Shown here: one piece after another, positions 1 through 11,305 of the stretch
How the letters are laid out: each line of letters begins with the position of its first letter
How positions within the stretch are numbered: position 1 is the first letter of the stretch
Source of the DNA: Lyophyllum atratum
Lineage: Eukaryota > Basidiomycota > Agaricomycetes > Agaricales > Lyophyllaceae
Direction of reading: 5' to 3'
Assembly: GCA_014905825.1 (NCBI GenBank)
Contig: JACGCN010000047.1
Location: 1 to 64,000 of the forward strand
Length of the DNA stretch: 64,000 bases
Notes under the pieces: model-generated
The model's database searches: none
What the model was told of the DNA's origin: nothing
The model's input: only the letters and a program-made list of their open reading frames with translations
Program-made: the position numbers and the translations under genes

Positions 1-625
1 TTCGGGTGTCGTCTTCTCATGTAAGGATTATTGTACTGTACGTCTGGATTCCGTGACTGTTGAATTTTCGTGGGTTAAAAGGCAGTCACGTGTGTATGGT
101 AGCATGGGCTATGGGACATTGTGCGGGCCGGCCGCTTCGTTTCCATTCCTCCGTCATAACGCCAGTCGCCGCGGCGTCGCTATATTTGGCATGCAGCTTG
201 TTTCTGCCTCTAGTTTTGCGCTTCGGACTCACCGAGCCACGCGTTCTGGGCTACGGGGAAGCACATCTAATTGTCACAGCGCGAGCAGAGTTTGGGCAGA
301 CGCACGCCAAAATGTCCTCTTGAGCCGTCATGGCTGCTGTTGATCACACGGATCCAGATCGCGACCAGCTGCGAGCTTCTTTTCCTATCAATGCTCCTGT
401 ATGAACGGTTCCATGTCAGGGGGCGACGTCTTGTCTCCTACTCAATCTCGTTTGGTTGGCTGGCGCAACGCCCATTCAACCCACTTCATCATTTCGCATG
501 CTCACAACTAGACATTAATTGTCCGCCGGTACGTTTTAGGATACATCTATGTATCATATGGTCGCTGTTCCGCGCGCCGTTTCTCAAGCCAGGACGTCTT
601 TGTCGTAATGCTTGGAGAGCTAAGC
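1..625. other. Intergenic, no gene seen
   Basis: No conserved protein or RNA gene is recognised. The short open frames here overlap on all frames and lack family features. The right end is the promoter of the GH17-like locus. Confidence 0.5.
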
Positions 626-633
626 TATATAAG
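626..633 (+). promoter_or_regulatory. TATA box of the GH17-like locus
   Basis: TATATAAG lies about 63 bp upstream of the ATG at 696. The spacing suits a fungal core promoter, so the promoter looks preserved even though the reading frame is broken. Confidence 0.55.
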
Positions 634-695
634 CCCCTCGTTCCTTAGGGAATACACCAGAAAGAGTCGCTCATTTTCCTCTTCCCTCTTCCAAG

Positions 696-2151
696 ATGAG
701 GTTCTTCACTGCGGCATCCTTGTCTGCACTTGCGCTGTCGGGGTCAACGCGCACCCACTGGAGCCCACGCCCACGGTTGAGCTCGACGCGCGTCGTCCGG
801 CGGCCATCGCACCTCCTAACTGCTTCCCTGCTATTGGCTTCACCATGCCCAGCGCCGTGCCTTCCTCACTCACCAACTGGTGGTGTGACACGAGCACCGA
901 GTACGCCTTTGTTGGGTTCAGCTACGAAGTCACTGAATGTACGTATCCCCATATCCATCCCACTTGCAGTAGTTAATCAATATCACTTTTGATTCATAGG
1001 TCAGAGCCTTACGAAGCTCAGAAGCGAGTTCTTGGACATTCGCACGAGATTCAAGGGGCGCTATGTTCGTCTCTATGGCTTGCGATCGCACAGGTTTCTA
1101 GTAAGTAGTTGGCGCTCGGTTGGTTCCGTTAGCACTTCACTGATACTGCTCTCGTCTAGTAATGATATCATTGATGCTGCGTGGCGAGCGGGCGTCGGTG
1201 TTCAAGCGCTTATTTGGGCAAGTCCAGTCTAATCGGCAACCAAATCCCAGAAGTAGCTTGCTTACTATCATATAGTTCGGCTTTGACGGCACTGATGAAT
1301 GGATCGGACGCCGAGATAAACTCTTCGGCATACTTCACTCAAATCCCAAAGCGAAGTTTGTGACTCGTGCGCTGCAGTTTGGGTCTGAGCCACTGTTCGA
1401 CTGGGTTTTGGACCCCCCGGATCTCATTGCACAGTGAATGCGGCCAAGAAGAACTATCCAGCCTAGCGATCCCAGTGACTGTCAGCGATTTGGCATATTC
1501 CTTCAAAGAGGTACGTATCCGGCTAGGAGGTCCATATTGTGTTTTTGAATTTCGCATTTTAAGCTACACGCCAGTGACGGTGGACCGGCCGTCCTCCAAG
1601 CCATTGATTATATCGATGCCCATATCCTGCCCTTCTTCTCCCAACAGGCATCGATAGGTTAATTTGTGCCCTATTTCATCGGACCACTCCTTACTCGTAT
1701 ACTTTCCAGCGAATAACTCGTGGCCCATTGTCAAGACCGATCTCGATTACTTCATCTCCCAAGCGAACGGCAAGAAGATTTGGTTCAGCCAGGCAAGGCG
1801 TCATTTTCGGCGCTCCCCTTCCGCTTTTACTAATTCTCACCGAAGAACGGCTGGCCTTCCAAAACTTCTTCCGGCGTACAGCCTAATAGCCCGAGTGCTG
1901 TCGCGAATCTCCAAAATGAGAAGGTCGGTCCCGTTTATCAGTTCCCAGTTCTCGGTTCTCGGTTTATTTACTCCATTAACTAGGACTATTTCAATATGCT
2001 GAACAATCGCTGCGCGGATCTGAAGGCAGTCCCTGGTGGTGGCGTGGGATGGTTTGCGCACATCTACTCCGAAACCCAGGAACCTGGCTATGGGATTTTG
2101 AATGCGGATGGATCGCTCAAGATCCCATTCTCTCCGAGAACATCTTGTTAA
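696..2151 (+). pseudogene. GH17-like secreted beta-glucanase, decayed
   Basis: Homology segments read in order: signal peptide MRFFTAASLSALALSG, then NWWCDTSTEYAFVGFSYEV, YVRLYG, DIIDAAWRAGVGVQALIW, FGFDGTDEWIGRRD, TRALQFGSEPLFDWVLD, IPVTVSDLAYSF, DYIDAHILPFFSQ, NGWP and GGGVGWFAHIYSE, ending PRTSC and TAA. This matches a GH17-like family of basidiomycete secreted wall glucanases. The frame is broken near 741 (end of the signal peptide), 1079 (after RLYG), 1434 (before NAAKK) and 1452. Two introns begin GC instead of GT (after LIW, and before NGWP). The residue before NGWP is Gln (WFSQ), where the family has the catalytic nucleophile Glu. Indels, a lost nucleophile and GC donors together suggest a real pseudogene. 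Clustered base-calling errors would explain the indels but not the E-to-Q change. Confidence 0.8.
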
Positions 2152-2393
2152 TTATATTTCACTCGGTCTTTTTGCATTACATTCATACCCGTAGCTTTCT
2201 CCGGTTCGACATCCAATCAACATCATCGCTCTGTATCTGTCTCGTAGCTAACGATGTCACTATGTATTTGATAAGTATAGCATGAGTTTATGTTGGTTTA
2301 TCGTGCAGTCCATTCCTGCAGCGGGCCGGCAACCGATTTCGTTTGCTCATGAAGCGTCTGCCAAACAGTGTACCTCTCTGCCCACCACCACCG

Positions 2394-3646
2394 ATGGCTT
2401 CTTCATCTCGAGCTTTAAACGCTATCCTGCCTCAGATTCCTACTGCTCCTTATGAAGCTCACCAGAAAGCCCGCACTTTTGCGTCTAGATATGTGAAATC
2501 TGCGCAATATGACACCGCGATCGACGTCCTGTTCCAAAGCGCACGAGAACTCTTCAAGACCGGGCAGGCAGGAAGTGGCGTAGATCTCGCTGGATTCATG
2601 TTGGAAGTATACGATACAAAGGGAGAACCTGTCTCAGACGAGAGTAGGGGTCAGTGGCACCGTTTCTGAATCATGGGAAGTGCTGATGGCATTCAGACAG
2701 GGAGATTAACACAGTTGATCGCATTGACGGGGTCTACTGGGTCTTGGAGGAAGACCCTCATCGATAAGGCGCTTGCGTGAGCCTCCAGCTATTCATGCTC
2801 TGCGTGAAATGGACCTAAAAGAGGCGTAGATGGTCGGCCAAACATGGCGAGTGTCCTGCTGGAGATCAGGATCTTCATCATTATGTCGGGGAGCTACACT
2901 ACAAAGGTGTGTATAATTGCTTCCCATGAGGTTATATCATAACCTTGGGCTTAACAGAGGGATCCTTCGAGCTCGCCGAGCCACACTTCCTCGCATCAGG
3001 CAAACGCGATAGCGCTCGCCTCCTTGCCGATATGTTCATAGAGTGGTCATCAGCGGGCGGAACACCAGGGCCATTTGCTCTAAAAGGCGTAATTCCGTAT
3101 GTCCCGTTATTTACTGTTGTGCCCCCTGCTGAAATATCCTTAGATATTTGCAAAATGGCAATATACTGGCTGCCCGCACGTTCATCACCCACTTCACGTC
3201 TGCCCTTTCCAAGGACCCTCAGGCTCCTCGTATACCCGTTGGCACGGACGATGAAGTGGTCATCACCAAGGATCAGGCCGTCAACTTCGCTCAGATCGCG
3301 GTCCGAACTTGCCAGCGTGCCCAGGGCGACAAGAACAAGGTCATGAGAGAGAGCTGGATCAGACTTTGCGGGACGTATCAAAGTCGAGGCGGGGTGTTGG
3401 CGTTGCCCGAAGTCCGAGCGGTATGTCGTTACTTTGAGCGCTACACAATTTAGATTATGACATCTTGTGAAGGCGCTCAACGAACTAGCAAACCTATACT
3501 TCGCGATTCCCCCGCCACGCGGGCAACAAGCCAATCCGTTTGGTGATATGATGTCTAGCTTGTTCGGAGGTCCAGCTGCAGCCCCGCCATCGCGGAGATT
3601 GGTGGCGCCTACGGCTGCTAGTGGCGGTGCTCCGGGGTTGGACTAG
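2394..3646 (+). CDS. get4: Get4, Golgi-to-ER traffic protein 4
   Basis: Six exons join into one intact protein of about 330 residues starting MASSSRALNAILPQIP. Family landmarks: YEAHQKARTFASRYVKSAQY near the N-terminus, FKTGQAGSGVDLAGFMLEVY, HHYVGELHYKEGSFELAEPH, and a C-terminal ALNELANLYFAIPPPRGQQ followed by a Gly/Ala/Pro tail. Get4 is an alpha-helical TPR-like protein that with Get5 bridges Sgt2 and the ATPase Get3, handing tail-anchored membrane proteins to the ER. The start at 2394 is chosen because the family begins shortly before the Y-x-A-H-Q helix; an upstream in-frame ATG at 2343 would add 17 residues with no recognised match. The 3' end faces the gene at 3818-5574. Confidence 0.9.
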
Positions 3647-3817
3647 GTCTTGATTTGTATTCTTTGTATTCTCTCAGCACTGAAAAGATTTCTTTTGTCA
3701 TTATCGGTATTGACATGAATCTCCCTTGTAAGGATAACAACAAGCAAGGATTTGACCATTAACCGTTCACAAATATCGATGAGACCCAGGAGTACACTTG
3801 ACTAAGAGATAAAACTC

Positions 3818-5574
3818 TTAATAATTATCTAGCGGCACCAAGTCACTCCACAGAGTGTTGCGCCTGCTACACGCGTCCTTAGGGACTATACGCTGCCCTT
3901 TTGCTAAATGGACTGCAAGGATGCTCTTCCTCGCCTCCCCACCTGCGACAGAAAGAGGATGTCCAGGGGACTGAGCGATATGGCCTTTGAATTTCGGCAT
4001 GGTGGCCATCAGCTGTTCGAAGGACTCAAGGATATCGTCAAGACAAGAATCCACGGAAGCGACGGGCGTGTTCCCATGCAAGTACGAGAACGCCGTGGAG
4101 ACACAAGATGAGGCACTGCACGCGGGTTGTAACATCGTCCCTTCCGTGACCGGTCCCAGAGTAGCGTTAACACTTGGATTCGAGAAGGCGTAAGGGGGTG
4201 GCGGAGAGTGCGACGCGCGGGGGGTGACCTCTCCAGCATGTTCCTCTTCGCTCTCGTCGGCCTCTTGGACGGTGGCCATGTCGCACCGGGAAGGGCCAGT
4301 AGGAACTGCGTCGCAGCTCCAGACCGATGCTCGTTGGATGAGCTCACGAGCCGCCGCACCTTCATCGTCCTGGCCTTCGATCCGAGTCTGCACGAACGCA
4401 TCCCGGACGGCCGAAGTCACAACCTTGGAGATCTCCGACATGGCTGAAGCTCGTACACCTGGTGGGCCGGGTTCAGTATGCTTGACGGGGTAAGCTACGG
4501 CTTTCGAGGCTTCTGGCATCGATGGGGCTTGTACACATACGTGGCTGCCTCCATGGCGCTTGACGATCCGGAGCGGGCTGACACTCTTGAACTGTACCTC
4601 GGAAGACGAGCTTGATACAGTAGGGGAAGGAGGGGCGTTGGAGACGCTTGACCGCGAGGGTGACGCCGAGTGGAGGTCCTCGTAGGCAGGCTTCCGCCTT
4701 AGCGAGGGGCTACGCAGCCTCTGCACCAAGGGCGTGTCGACAATAGGTTCGGTTGAGGTAGGTGACGGGTAAGACTGATCGAAGCTGATAGGAATATTGA
4801 GATGCGCGATGTTGGTGATGGTGGTCAAAGCAGCTCTTTTGTGTGTTTTCCCACCCTTTCGAGTCCTCGGGGGCGTACTTGTAGTAAACGGCAGCTTCAA
4901 AAAAGCGGGTAACGCGTTCTCTTGGCGATGGTCGTGATTCCCAGTGAAATGCAAAAATGGAGAAGCTAAATTCGCATCCAAGAAGGGGTCGAGAGTGGTA
5001 ACACCAGAAGATTCATTCGTGTCCTCGGTTAGCTCATTCCCGGCGTGCGAGGGGGTGCTTGGGGAGGTTCTTTCGTGGTCATAAGTAGCTGTCTTTGTAG
5101 ACGATTCCAGAAGTAGACCTGTAGGCGAGGTTGATAGAGTGGCGTTGGGCGAACCTTGGTGAACATTGAGAATACTACGGAGAGGCGGAACCGAGGAGAA
5201 AGCCGGCGAGCTCCTCAGGCTTTCTTGCCGATGGGCATCCGCGCAAATCGTCTTTTGGACCGCATTCTGAGAGGACGTATGTAACGTCGGCGAAGGAGCA
5301 GAGCATGGTACGAGTATAGTACCTGGCAAGATTGAGTATTAGTTCATGTTGCGAGGTCTAGGAGCTCACCTCGACTGCGCTCTATACCTCGCGAGCCACA
5401 CTCTAAATCGATGTTGAGTGGGTATGGCACCACGGTCGATGTTTCTCGGTACGGAAATGCATTCGGCGAGCGAAGGGAAAACAAAGCTAGGATAACAGTC
5501 CAGACATAAAAGAGTGTGTTGATAAAGGAGCGCAATAGTTGTTGTACCAGGGAAGCCATGGGAGAATGGGTCAA
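3818..5574 (-). CDS. Disordered protein with N-terminal membrane segment
   Basis: No function recognised. A first exon ending near 5392 encodes a short N-terminus with a hydrophobic stretch (LFYVWTVILALFSL), compatible with a signal anchor. An intron (GTGAGC...CCAG) joins it in frame to a long exon of about 500 codons. That exon is rich in Ser, Thr and Pro, with clusters such as SPSRSSVSNAPPSPT and SHSPPPPYAFSNPS, an acidic EADESEEEHAGE, and a C-terminal helix-like patch CLDDILESFEQLMATMPKFK. The long open frame, splice-consistent first exon and biased composition support a real gene. The start may be the ATG at 5574 or the in-frame ATG at 5559. It could be a membrane-anchored regulatory or cell-wall-integrity type protein, but nothing in it identifies that. 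Confidence 0.65.
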
Positions 5575-8123
5575 AGAGCCTGAGAGTCAAGCGATATCTG
5601 ATGTCTCGTCTTTTGTGGTGTCGCGAATTGGGGCTGACATCGTAGACCCGCGCTACCTCGAGCGCCAGAATTTTCGACTCTGCCAGTGGCTGACTGATCG
5701 AGGCCGAAATTGAGTGGATCGTTGTGCCCTGGAAATGCTTGGTGCTTGACGCAGCAGCTATAATTAGGTATACTGCCAACTATGACAGTATCATGCCGAC
5801 AATTCGTGAAAGAACTGGAAGTTCTTCGGCGATCCCAGATCTGAGACGCAATTCTCCGTAAAGCAGGGGCAGGCGTTATCCAGTGCGTCCAACAATTCAG
5901 TATCTGGTCACGTCGCTCTAGGATTAGATGGTTGGGTAAAAGATGACGAGAGTTACCTTGAATTTCAGACGCCATTGCTTTGAATCCAATAATTACCGCT
6001 TGGTTCGATGAACAGGCAGCGCTGGTCCCCGAGAATTCAGTAACTGGCATGGTGATAACAACGTACAGCGCGAGCAAATTGCCTATCTCTTGTTTGACAG
6101 ACTCTCGAGAATCGAATAACCTCTGCCAACATCCGGAAAGAATGGGTCAAGGACTACGGATTTCCTGCTGGCGATGGAATGTTATGACGCAGTCCACCAT
6201 AATTCTAGTGCGCATTGTACATAGGCTTGGTATCAGCAGAGGCAAATTCGGAATGGCAACATGTTCGTCCAGTGCCGTCCGAGTCGTAGGCGTTGCTGAT
6301 TGAAATGTCCTCGGAAGGACCCGACGACCATCAGTTTTCAAATTCTAACCCCGATCATCTCATACCGTGTACGCTCTTCCTGCTCCAGACATCCTTGCCT
6401 CGACAATGTAACGTGCTGTACTACTGCTGGATCAGTGTGGCTCCAGTATCTGAATTAGAATCATTGGCACGGATGCCTCAGGCTCTTGACAAGCTGTTGT
6501 CCAGGCAGATATCTTTTGCAACGGGTATCGATGGACTCTTGCGCTTTGGAAACCTATAACCGCCCCTAACCTCTCTCAGAGCTAGTACATGCTCTTGAAA
6601 TAAGCGGATACGAAGAAGAGGTCGAGCTTAGGTGACCTCTGCTCCCCTGGTGTCGGGAGCCAATATCATCCCCTACCCGTAGGCATCACGGACGTCATTT
6701 CTAGGCTCGGACTCCATTGGCATACCGCACGGGTTCGTCATCCGTCCCCCAAAGCTCATTTAGTTCAAGATCAAGGGTGAGGCTCATAAGAATGTAAGTC
6801 CCTTGCTCCGTCGTGACCGCAGGAGACCTCATAATCCCGAGACAGATCGAATGATGTCCAACCCGAACCTATGCAAGTGCCCAAATATGGACCTGAGAAT
6901 GTTCTACGTGTCCAGAAACCACAGCCATGTTGTTACAGGCAGCACCGAAGTCGCGTCCGAATTTCTTCGCCGATTAGGATATCCCTGGGACTCGAATGAC
7001 ATCTTGTTTTCAAGGAGACTCCGGAACGTCATCAATGGTGCGTTTACTAACATTCTATGATCATCATCGAGAAGGAATAGTGATTGTCTGAATCATATGT
7101 TCTTTTTCCACAGGAGATATCAAAACACCGTCTCGGATGGTCTGTCTGTTGGGGAACCTGCTTGCCTATTCTCAAGCAGAGTTCGCCCCTACCTGAGTCC
7201 CACCCCCCTTTATGGCCAAAATTCCCCCGTAAGGACCAGGGGGCGTCTAACAGATATAAGTTGGATTCATTCTGCTGGACTGGATCTTCAAAGACAAGGT
7301 CCTCTCGGTCGTGAGTCTAACAAGCCAAAGCATCTTGCGGCACTCTACTTACCGCCCATTTTGACCCCAGCTGATGCCGTTAGAAATGAAGTGGAAATGC
7401 GACCCTCCCGAGGAACCTATACGAAGCCGTTGTGAGCATGCCATAAGCGATGCAGCTGTAAACTACCGGAGCGGGTTTATAGACGACTTCATATTCGTTG
7501 AAGCCACTGTGTGGTACGTAATTCCGCCTGCCAGTGACTTCAGCGGTTCTGACTATACGGACTGATTTAGTGACGCTGATAGCAACACGAACACTATCAC
7601 TGTAAACTATAAAACTGCCCCACTACAGATAAGCGGTAGGCATGTCTCTGCTGAACTATACCTGGATGGGCCCGGCTGTGAGCTCGAGAAAGTTATATGG
7701 TATCCTGAACGAAGTGACTGAGCAGCTGAGGAAGAGCCTGAGTCTGAAGTAGGAGGACGAAGATGTGAAAGAAGATCCCGTCGGTAGTCACAACATCAGT
7801 GGTGGAGGAAACATCCGGCAGTGCTCCATCGTCGCGCAACCTACAACCCCTCTGTATTGAATATATTCTGACTTCCGGGCTCCCTAGACTGGTCTTACAT
7901 TGGCACATGAGGTGATATTCGTCGCTGAGCGAGAATTGAAGGATACTCAAAAATCTATATAAAGTTAAACTTAACATCCGTTCCGACAGATGTTGTGGCC
8001 GACCTAGAACAGTAATGTGTTATGATTCATGACTCCTGTGACAAAGGATATAATTGTGGTATCATAGATATACAGGGAGATTTTTGCAAGTCTGACGCAC
8101 ATGGTACATTTCCCCTGCGGGTA
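5575..8123. other. Unassigned region, possible unknown or decayed genes
   Basis: No family recognised. The best plus-strand candidate is 6803-7060 (contains NPNLCKCPNMDLRMFYVSRN), possibly continuing through 7084-7570, but no splice model joins these pieces convincingly. On the minus strand, pieces at 7693-7977 and 5571-6341 are open but likewise unrecognised. The first of these contains MCQCKTSLGSPEVRIYS and could hold extra 3' exons of the GNAT/ankyrin gene. Treat as unannotated sequence. Confidence 0.3.
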
Positions 8124-9431
8124 TCAATGACCACCATGTGTGCTTTGCAGCCGTCGCAAGAAGTCTTTCTTCTCTGGCGCAATCCTCGCATTGATATGGT
8201 TTTGGATCTGATCAGCACTTAAGCCTTTCGCTCTTGCATCCAGAATATAGTCCTGGAATTCGCGTAAGACGCGAGCTAGAGGCTTCGTAGAAATTTGTAG
8301 GAGGCGTTCCTCCCTGCCCTGCCCTATCAAGGTCTGGAAGTCCGGCATCACTTCTTGCAACGACTCCTTCACTTCGGCGACTCTATCCTCCACGGCTGCA
8401 AGAGGTGTCTGTCCATAAGCGTTCTCCAGGAAGAGCTCTTCGGTTGAACGCTCTAGGAGAGACAAGGCCACCATGAATTTTCCGCTATCTGCGGCGTAGT
8501 GCAGGGGAGTTTGTAAAAAGTCGTCCTGGAGGTGTATTTGACTGATGTTGACATCCCGAATAATGTCGAACAATCTTGGGTCACTTTGCAGAACCTTGCA
8601 GTGGAGAGGGAAAGCGATGGACATTTCAGTTGGTGGTCTACCTCTGGGTTCGCCCGGAGCATCATTCTGGGCTAGAACCTGGCGAGAGGGATGAGTGGGA
8701 TCTTGAGCGTATGCGAAGTATTCCGTATTCCCGATGCGTCGGTAGCTATTCTAAGTGGAGACTGCAATCAAGATCTTCGCCTAATTCCAGATAGTCAGAG
8801 ACCACGCACCTTGCGATAAAAACCAACTGAAAGATCACCTTGATCGCGGATAGCATTGCTTGATTGATATACGCTGAGAACCGCGGGCCAGACAAACACA
8901 AAGGGGTATTTGCAGCGATAGAGTTCATGAAATTTCGCGAGTGCTGCGGTACCAAACCCTTTCTGTCGATCAGTTTCGGCTTCGATGGCGAGTTCTTCAA
9001 CGACTGGCGGGTCCGTTGATCATCCATCATCAGCGTCGACTTCAACTAAGAGAAGAGTTGCTGACATATAAAATTGACCCCATCGAGCTCTCTTCCAAAA
9101 CATCCAATGCCTCGCTGATACGGACGGCCGTTATAGAATTTCGAACGAAATTTACCACTCGTTTGCTCGAAAAGAGTCTTCGCGAAGTTATATAAGCCCT
9201 GGGTCGCTCAGCAAGTAGCTAATATGATAAGGCAACATAAATTACTTCCGATAAGTCTTCGAGAGCCAAATGAAAATCGCCTGTGCGTTGAGCCGCACTT
9301 CGACCGATTTCGAATCCCTCGATATGGCCAATGTTTCGGTCTCCAGAAAGTATTATGTCAAACTTGAATGGTCTAGCAGCGCGAGTACCATGACCATACA
9401 CCGACGAAACTGGGTTCAGCGTGATAGCCAT
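8124..9431 (-). CDS. GNAT-like acetyltransferase with C-terminal ankyrin repeats
   Basis: Four exons join in frame. Exon 1 starts at 9431 (MAITLNPVSSVYGHGTRAAR) and carries FDIILSGDRNIGHIEGFE. Exon 2 reads LYNFAKTLFEQTSGKF...GCFGRELDGVNFI. Exon 3 carries a GNAT acetyl-CoA loop (RQKGFGTAALAKF) and YPFVFVWPAVL, ending FYRK. Exon 4 continues NSYRRIGNTEYFAYAQDP, then an ankyrin unit (DDFLQTPLHYAADSGKFMVA, then ENAYGQTPLAAVEDR) and a charged helical tail. This order resembles a basidiomycete family of uncharacterised GNAT-ankyrin proteins. The intron between exons 2 and 3 removes an apparent in-frame TGA. Substrate unknown. Relatives I recall have a Cys-rich C-terminus that is absent here, so the 3' end may be incomplete. 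Confidence 0.7.
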
Positions 9432-9500
9432 GAGTTATGACTGCGATCGTGTGAGTGTCCTGCGGAAATGTGGGGCGTGGCTACGCGACTCCTCATCTTG

Positions 9501-9510
9501 CCTTTATATG
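9501..9510 (+). promoter_or_regulatory. Possible TATA element upstream of arv1
   Basis: CCTTTATATG lies about 85 bp before the arv1 start codon, in the short divergent promoter shared with the GNAT/ankyrin gene (161 bp between the two ATGs). Confidence 0.35.
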
Positions 9511-9591
9511 GCGGTGTCACGCGTTTCGGTGATCACATGCGTGTAACAGATGGTGAATCGTCACGCCCGGGCCACTCTTCAATTGAACCAA

Positions 9592-10944
9592 ATGCCCATC
9601 TGTACAACATGCACAAGCTTCACGCCCTACCTCTACACCGTCTACCAGTCAGCCTATAACCTCAGATTGGAACAGTGCGTCCGTGTCCTCCCATACCTTC
9701 CCATATACCGAAGCACTAACCCCCACCAGTCGAAATGTCATTCATTCGCAGACCCATACGTAGAGCATGATTCGTTGACTCTACTTCTTGATCTTATCCT
9801 GCTGAAACGGGGTGTATACCGACATCTGTTGTATAACCGGGGTACGGAGCCGCGGAGACCGACGGTTGGGTCTAAAGACGACCGGACAGCAAGCGAGGTA
9901 GATTTGCGAGTATCACTACGAAACAGGGAGCGGGTACGCCTTTTTGTTGATTTTCTGCAGCCAGCAGGGTGGATCTCATGCTGAACGGTTTGTTACAGGA
10001 GCGCTGGCTTCATGTTCTACGGCTCGGAGGTGCACTTATGGTACTCGATGCATGTAAGGCTGGTGATCAATCTCTGTCTCTTGTACACTCATGTATTTGA
10101 CGTGTCAAAGTCATAAGATGGAGCCATCTCAGTGAGTATGTCGTAATCATGACTTCTTCAATGGCTAACTCTTTATAGACCCCGACCAGCCTACCAATCT
10201 TTCACCTTGGACCAAAGAGACGATGAATGGAGTGCTCCGCGTCTTCATTGGATGCTGTGTTGGTAAGCTAATAAAAAGCATCCGTTAGGCCTCGATTAGT
10301 TTTAAACCTCTGTGCAGAAACTATAGCGTTCCACTGTGGCGTCATGGTCGCGTGTTACATTATGCTGCATCTCATTTCATGTGTGCAAACTTGGCGATAC
10401 CGCGGAAGACTGCCCCCAAACTCTGACATCAAACGCGAATTCAGGTCCGTTCCATTTACCGCTCTATTTCCCTAGACTAGCTAAGTAGACTCGCAGGTTC
10501 TCGCTGATACCACTGACACTGTTCTATTCCTCCTTGACCAAGCTCTTCCTCTTGTTTCTCTTGTCGATTTGGCGGCCCACGCCGACACCAGCGGATCCCT
10601 CCGACTCATGGGGCGGGAAATTTCTCTACGATAACTTCATTATCAACGCTTTCAAAGTCTCTGATGAGGATGAGGTGGACCGTGAATGGGTCATCCGCAA
10701 CGTCCTAGGCGGCATGTCAGCTGGTTTTGGTCTGCGTGGTGAGTTGCACCCAGTTTGAAGGCTAGAGCCCATGCCTGACGTTCACGTTCAATGCGAAGTG
10801 GTCCTGGACATCAACCCGATCTTTACGTCTATCATTATCCTGGCGGGGTGGCGCGTCAAGACGGGAGTTGCTAGTGTAGTGAGCGGATGGGTTGGCGGGG
10901 ATGAGATGACTGGTGAAGCGTGGCGGGCGTATAGTATCCCTTGA
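9592..10944 (+). CDS. arv1: Arv1, ER sterol homeostasis protein
   Basis: Starts MPICTTCTSFTPYLYTVYQS. The Arv1 homology domain is clear: two CxxC-type pairs (CTTC, then CSKC), YNLRLEQC, CHSFADPYVEHDSLTLLLDL and LILLKRGVYRHLLYNRG. Downstream are ERWLHVLRLGGALMVLDA, FIRWSHLN, membrane segments (VMVACYIMLHLISC; LTLFYSSLTKLFLLFLL) and a conserved end VVLDINPIFTSIIILAGWRV. Arv1 is an ER membrane protein needed for normal sterol distribution and GPI-anchor intermediate flipping. Seven introns are inferred, including a 21-nt exon at 10111-10131 encoding FIRWSHL; skipping it would break the frame. Intact. It is divergent from the GNAT/ankyrin gene and its 3' end converges on the hydrolase at 11306. 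Confidence 0.92.
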
Positions 10945-11305
10945 TGTCCAGACAACAACCGTAACAAACGATGCAGGATTGATGCAGTCACTGCAATGGC
11001 AGGAGATGTCTAATGATGTAAACCCAGGTTCGCTATGCCAAGCCACAGTCTTGCAGAGAAGATTGAGGTACTTGAAGTCTAGTTTACTTTGGACTGTATT
11101 GTTCCTTCCGAATCAGCCTAGCACGGAATTTCGCCGCTCATTCTTGCAGATTGGACCTTCCTGGTAGGGGCTGGAACTGACTTCGAAAGGTCGATGGCTC
11201 GATGACAAGAATGAACTCCAAATGTTCTCCGAGAGAGCCTAAATTGACTCTATAGGGACAGGCACTTTTCTACGTTTATACCCGATGAAAGTCGATATTG
11301 ACCCT
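10945..11305. other. Intergenic between convergent genes
   Basis: Lies between the 3' ends of arv1 and the ABHD11-like gene. No gene or repeat seen; presumably 3' UTRs and terminators. Confidence 0.5.

Noticed and set aside
8990..9060. In-frame TGA in the GNAT/ankyrin gene
   Set aside because: Removed by an intron of about 62 nt (GTCAGC...CGCCAG) that joins VNFI to FVEELAIEAE.
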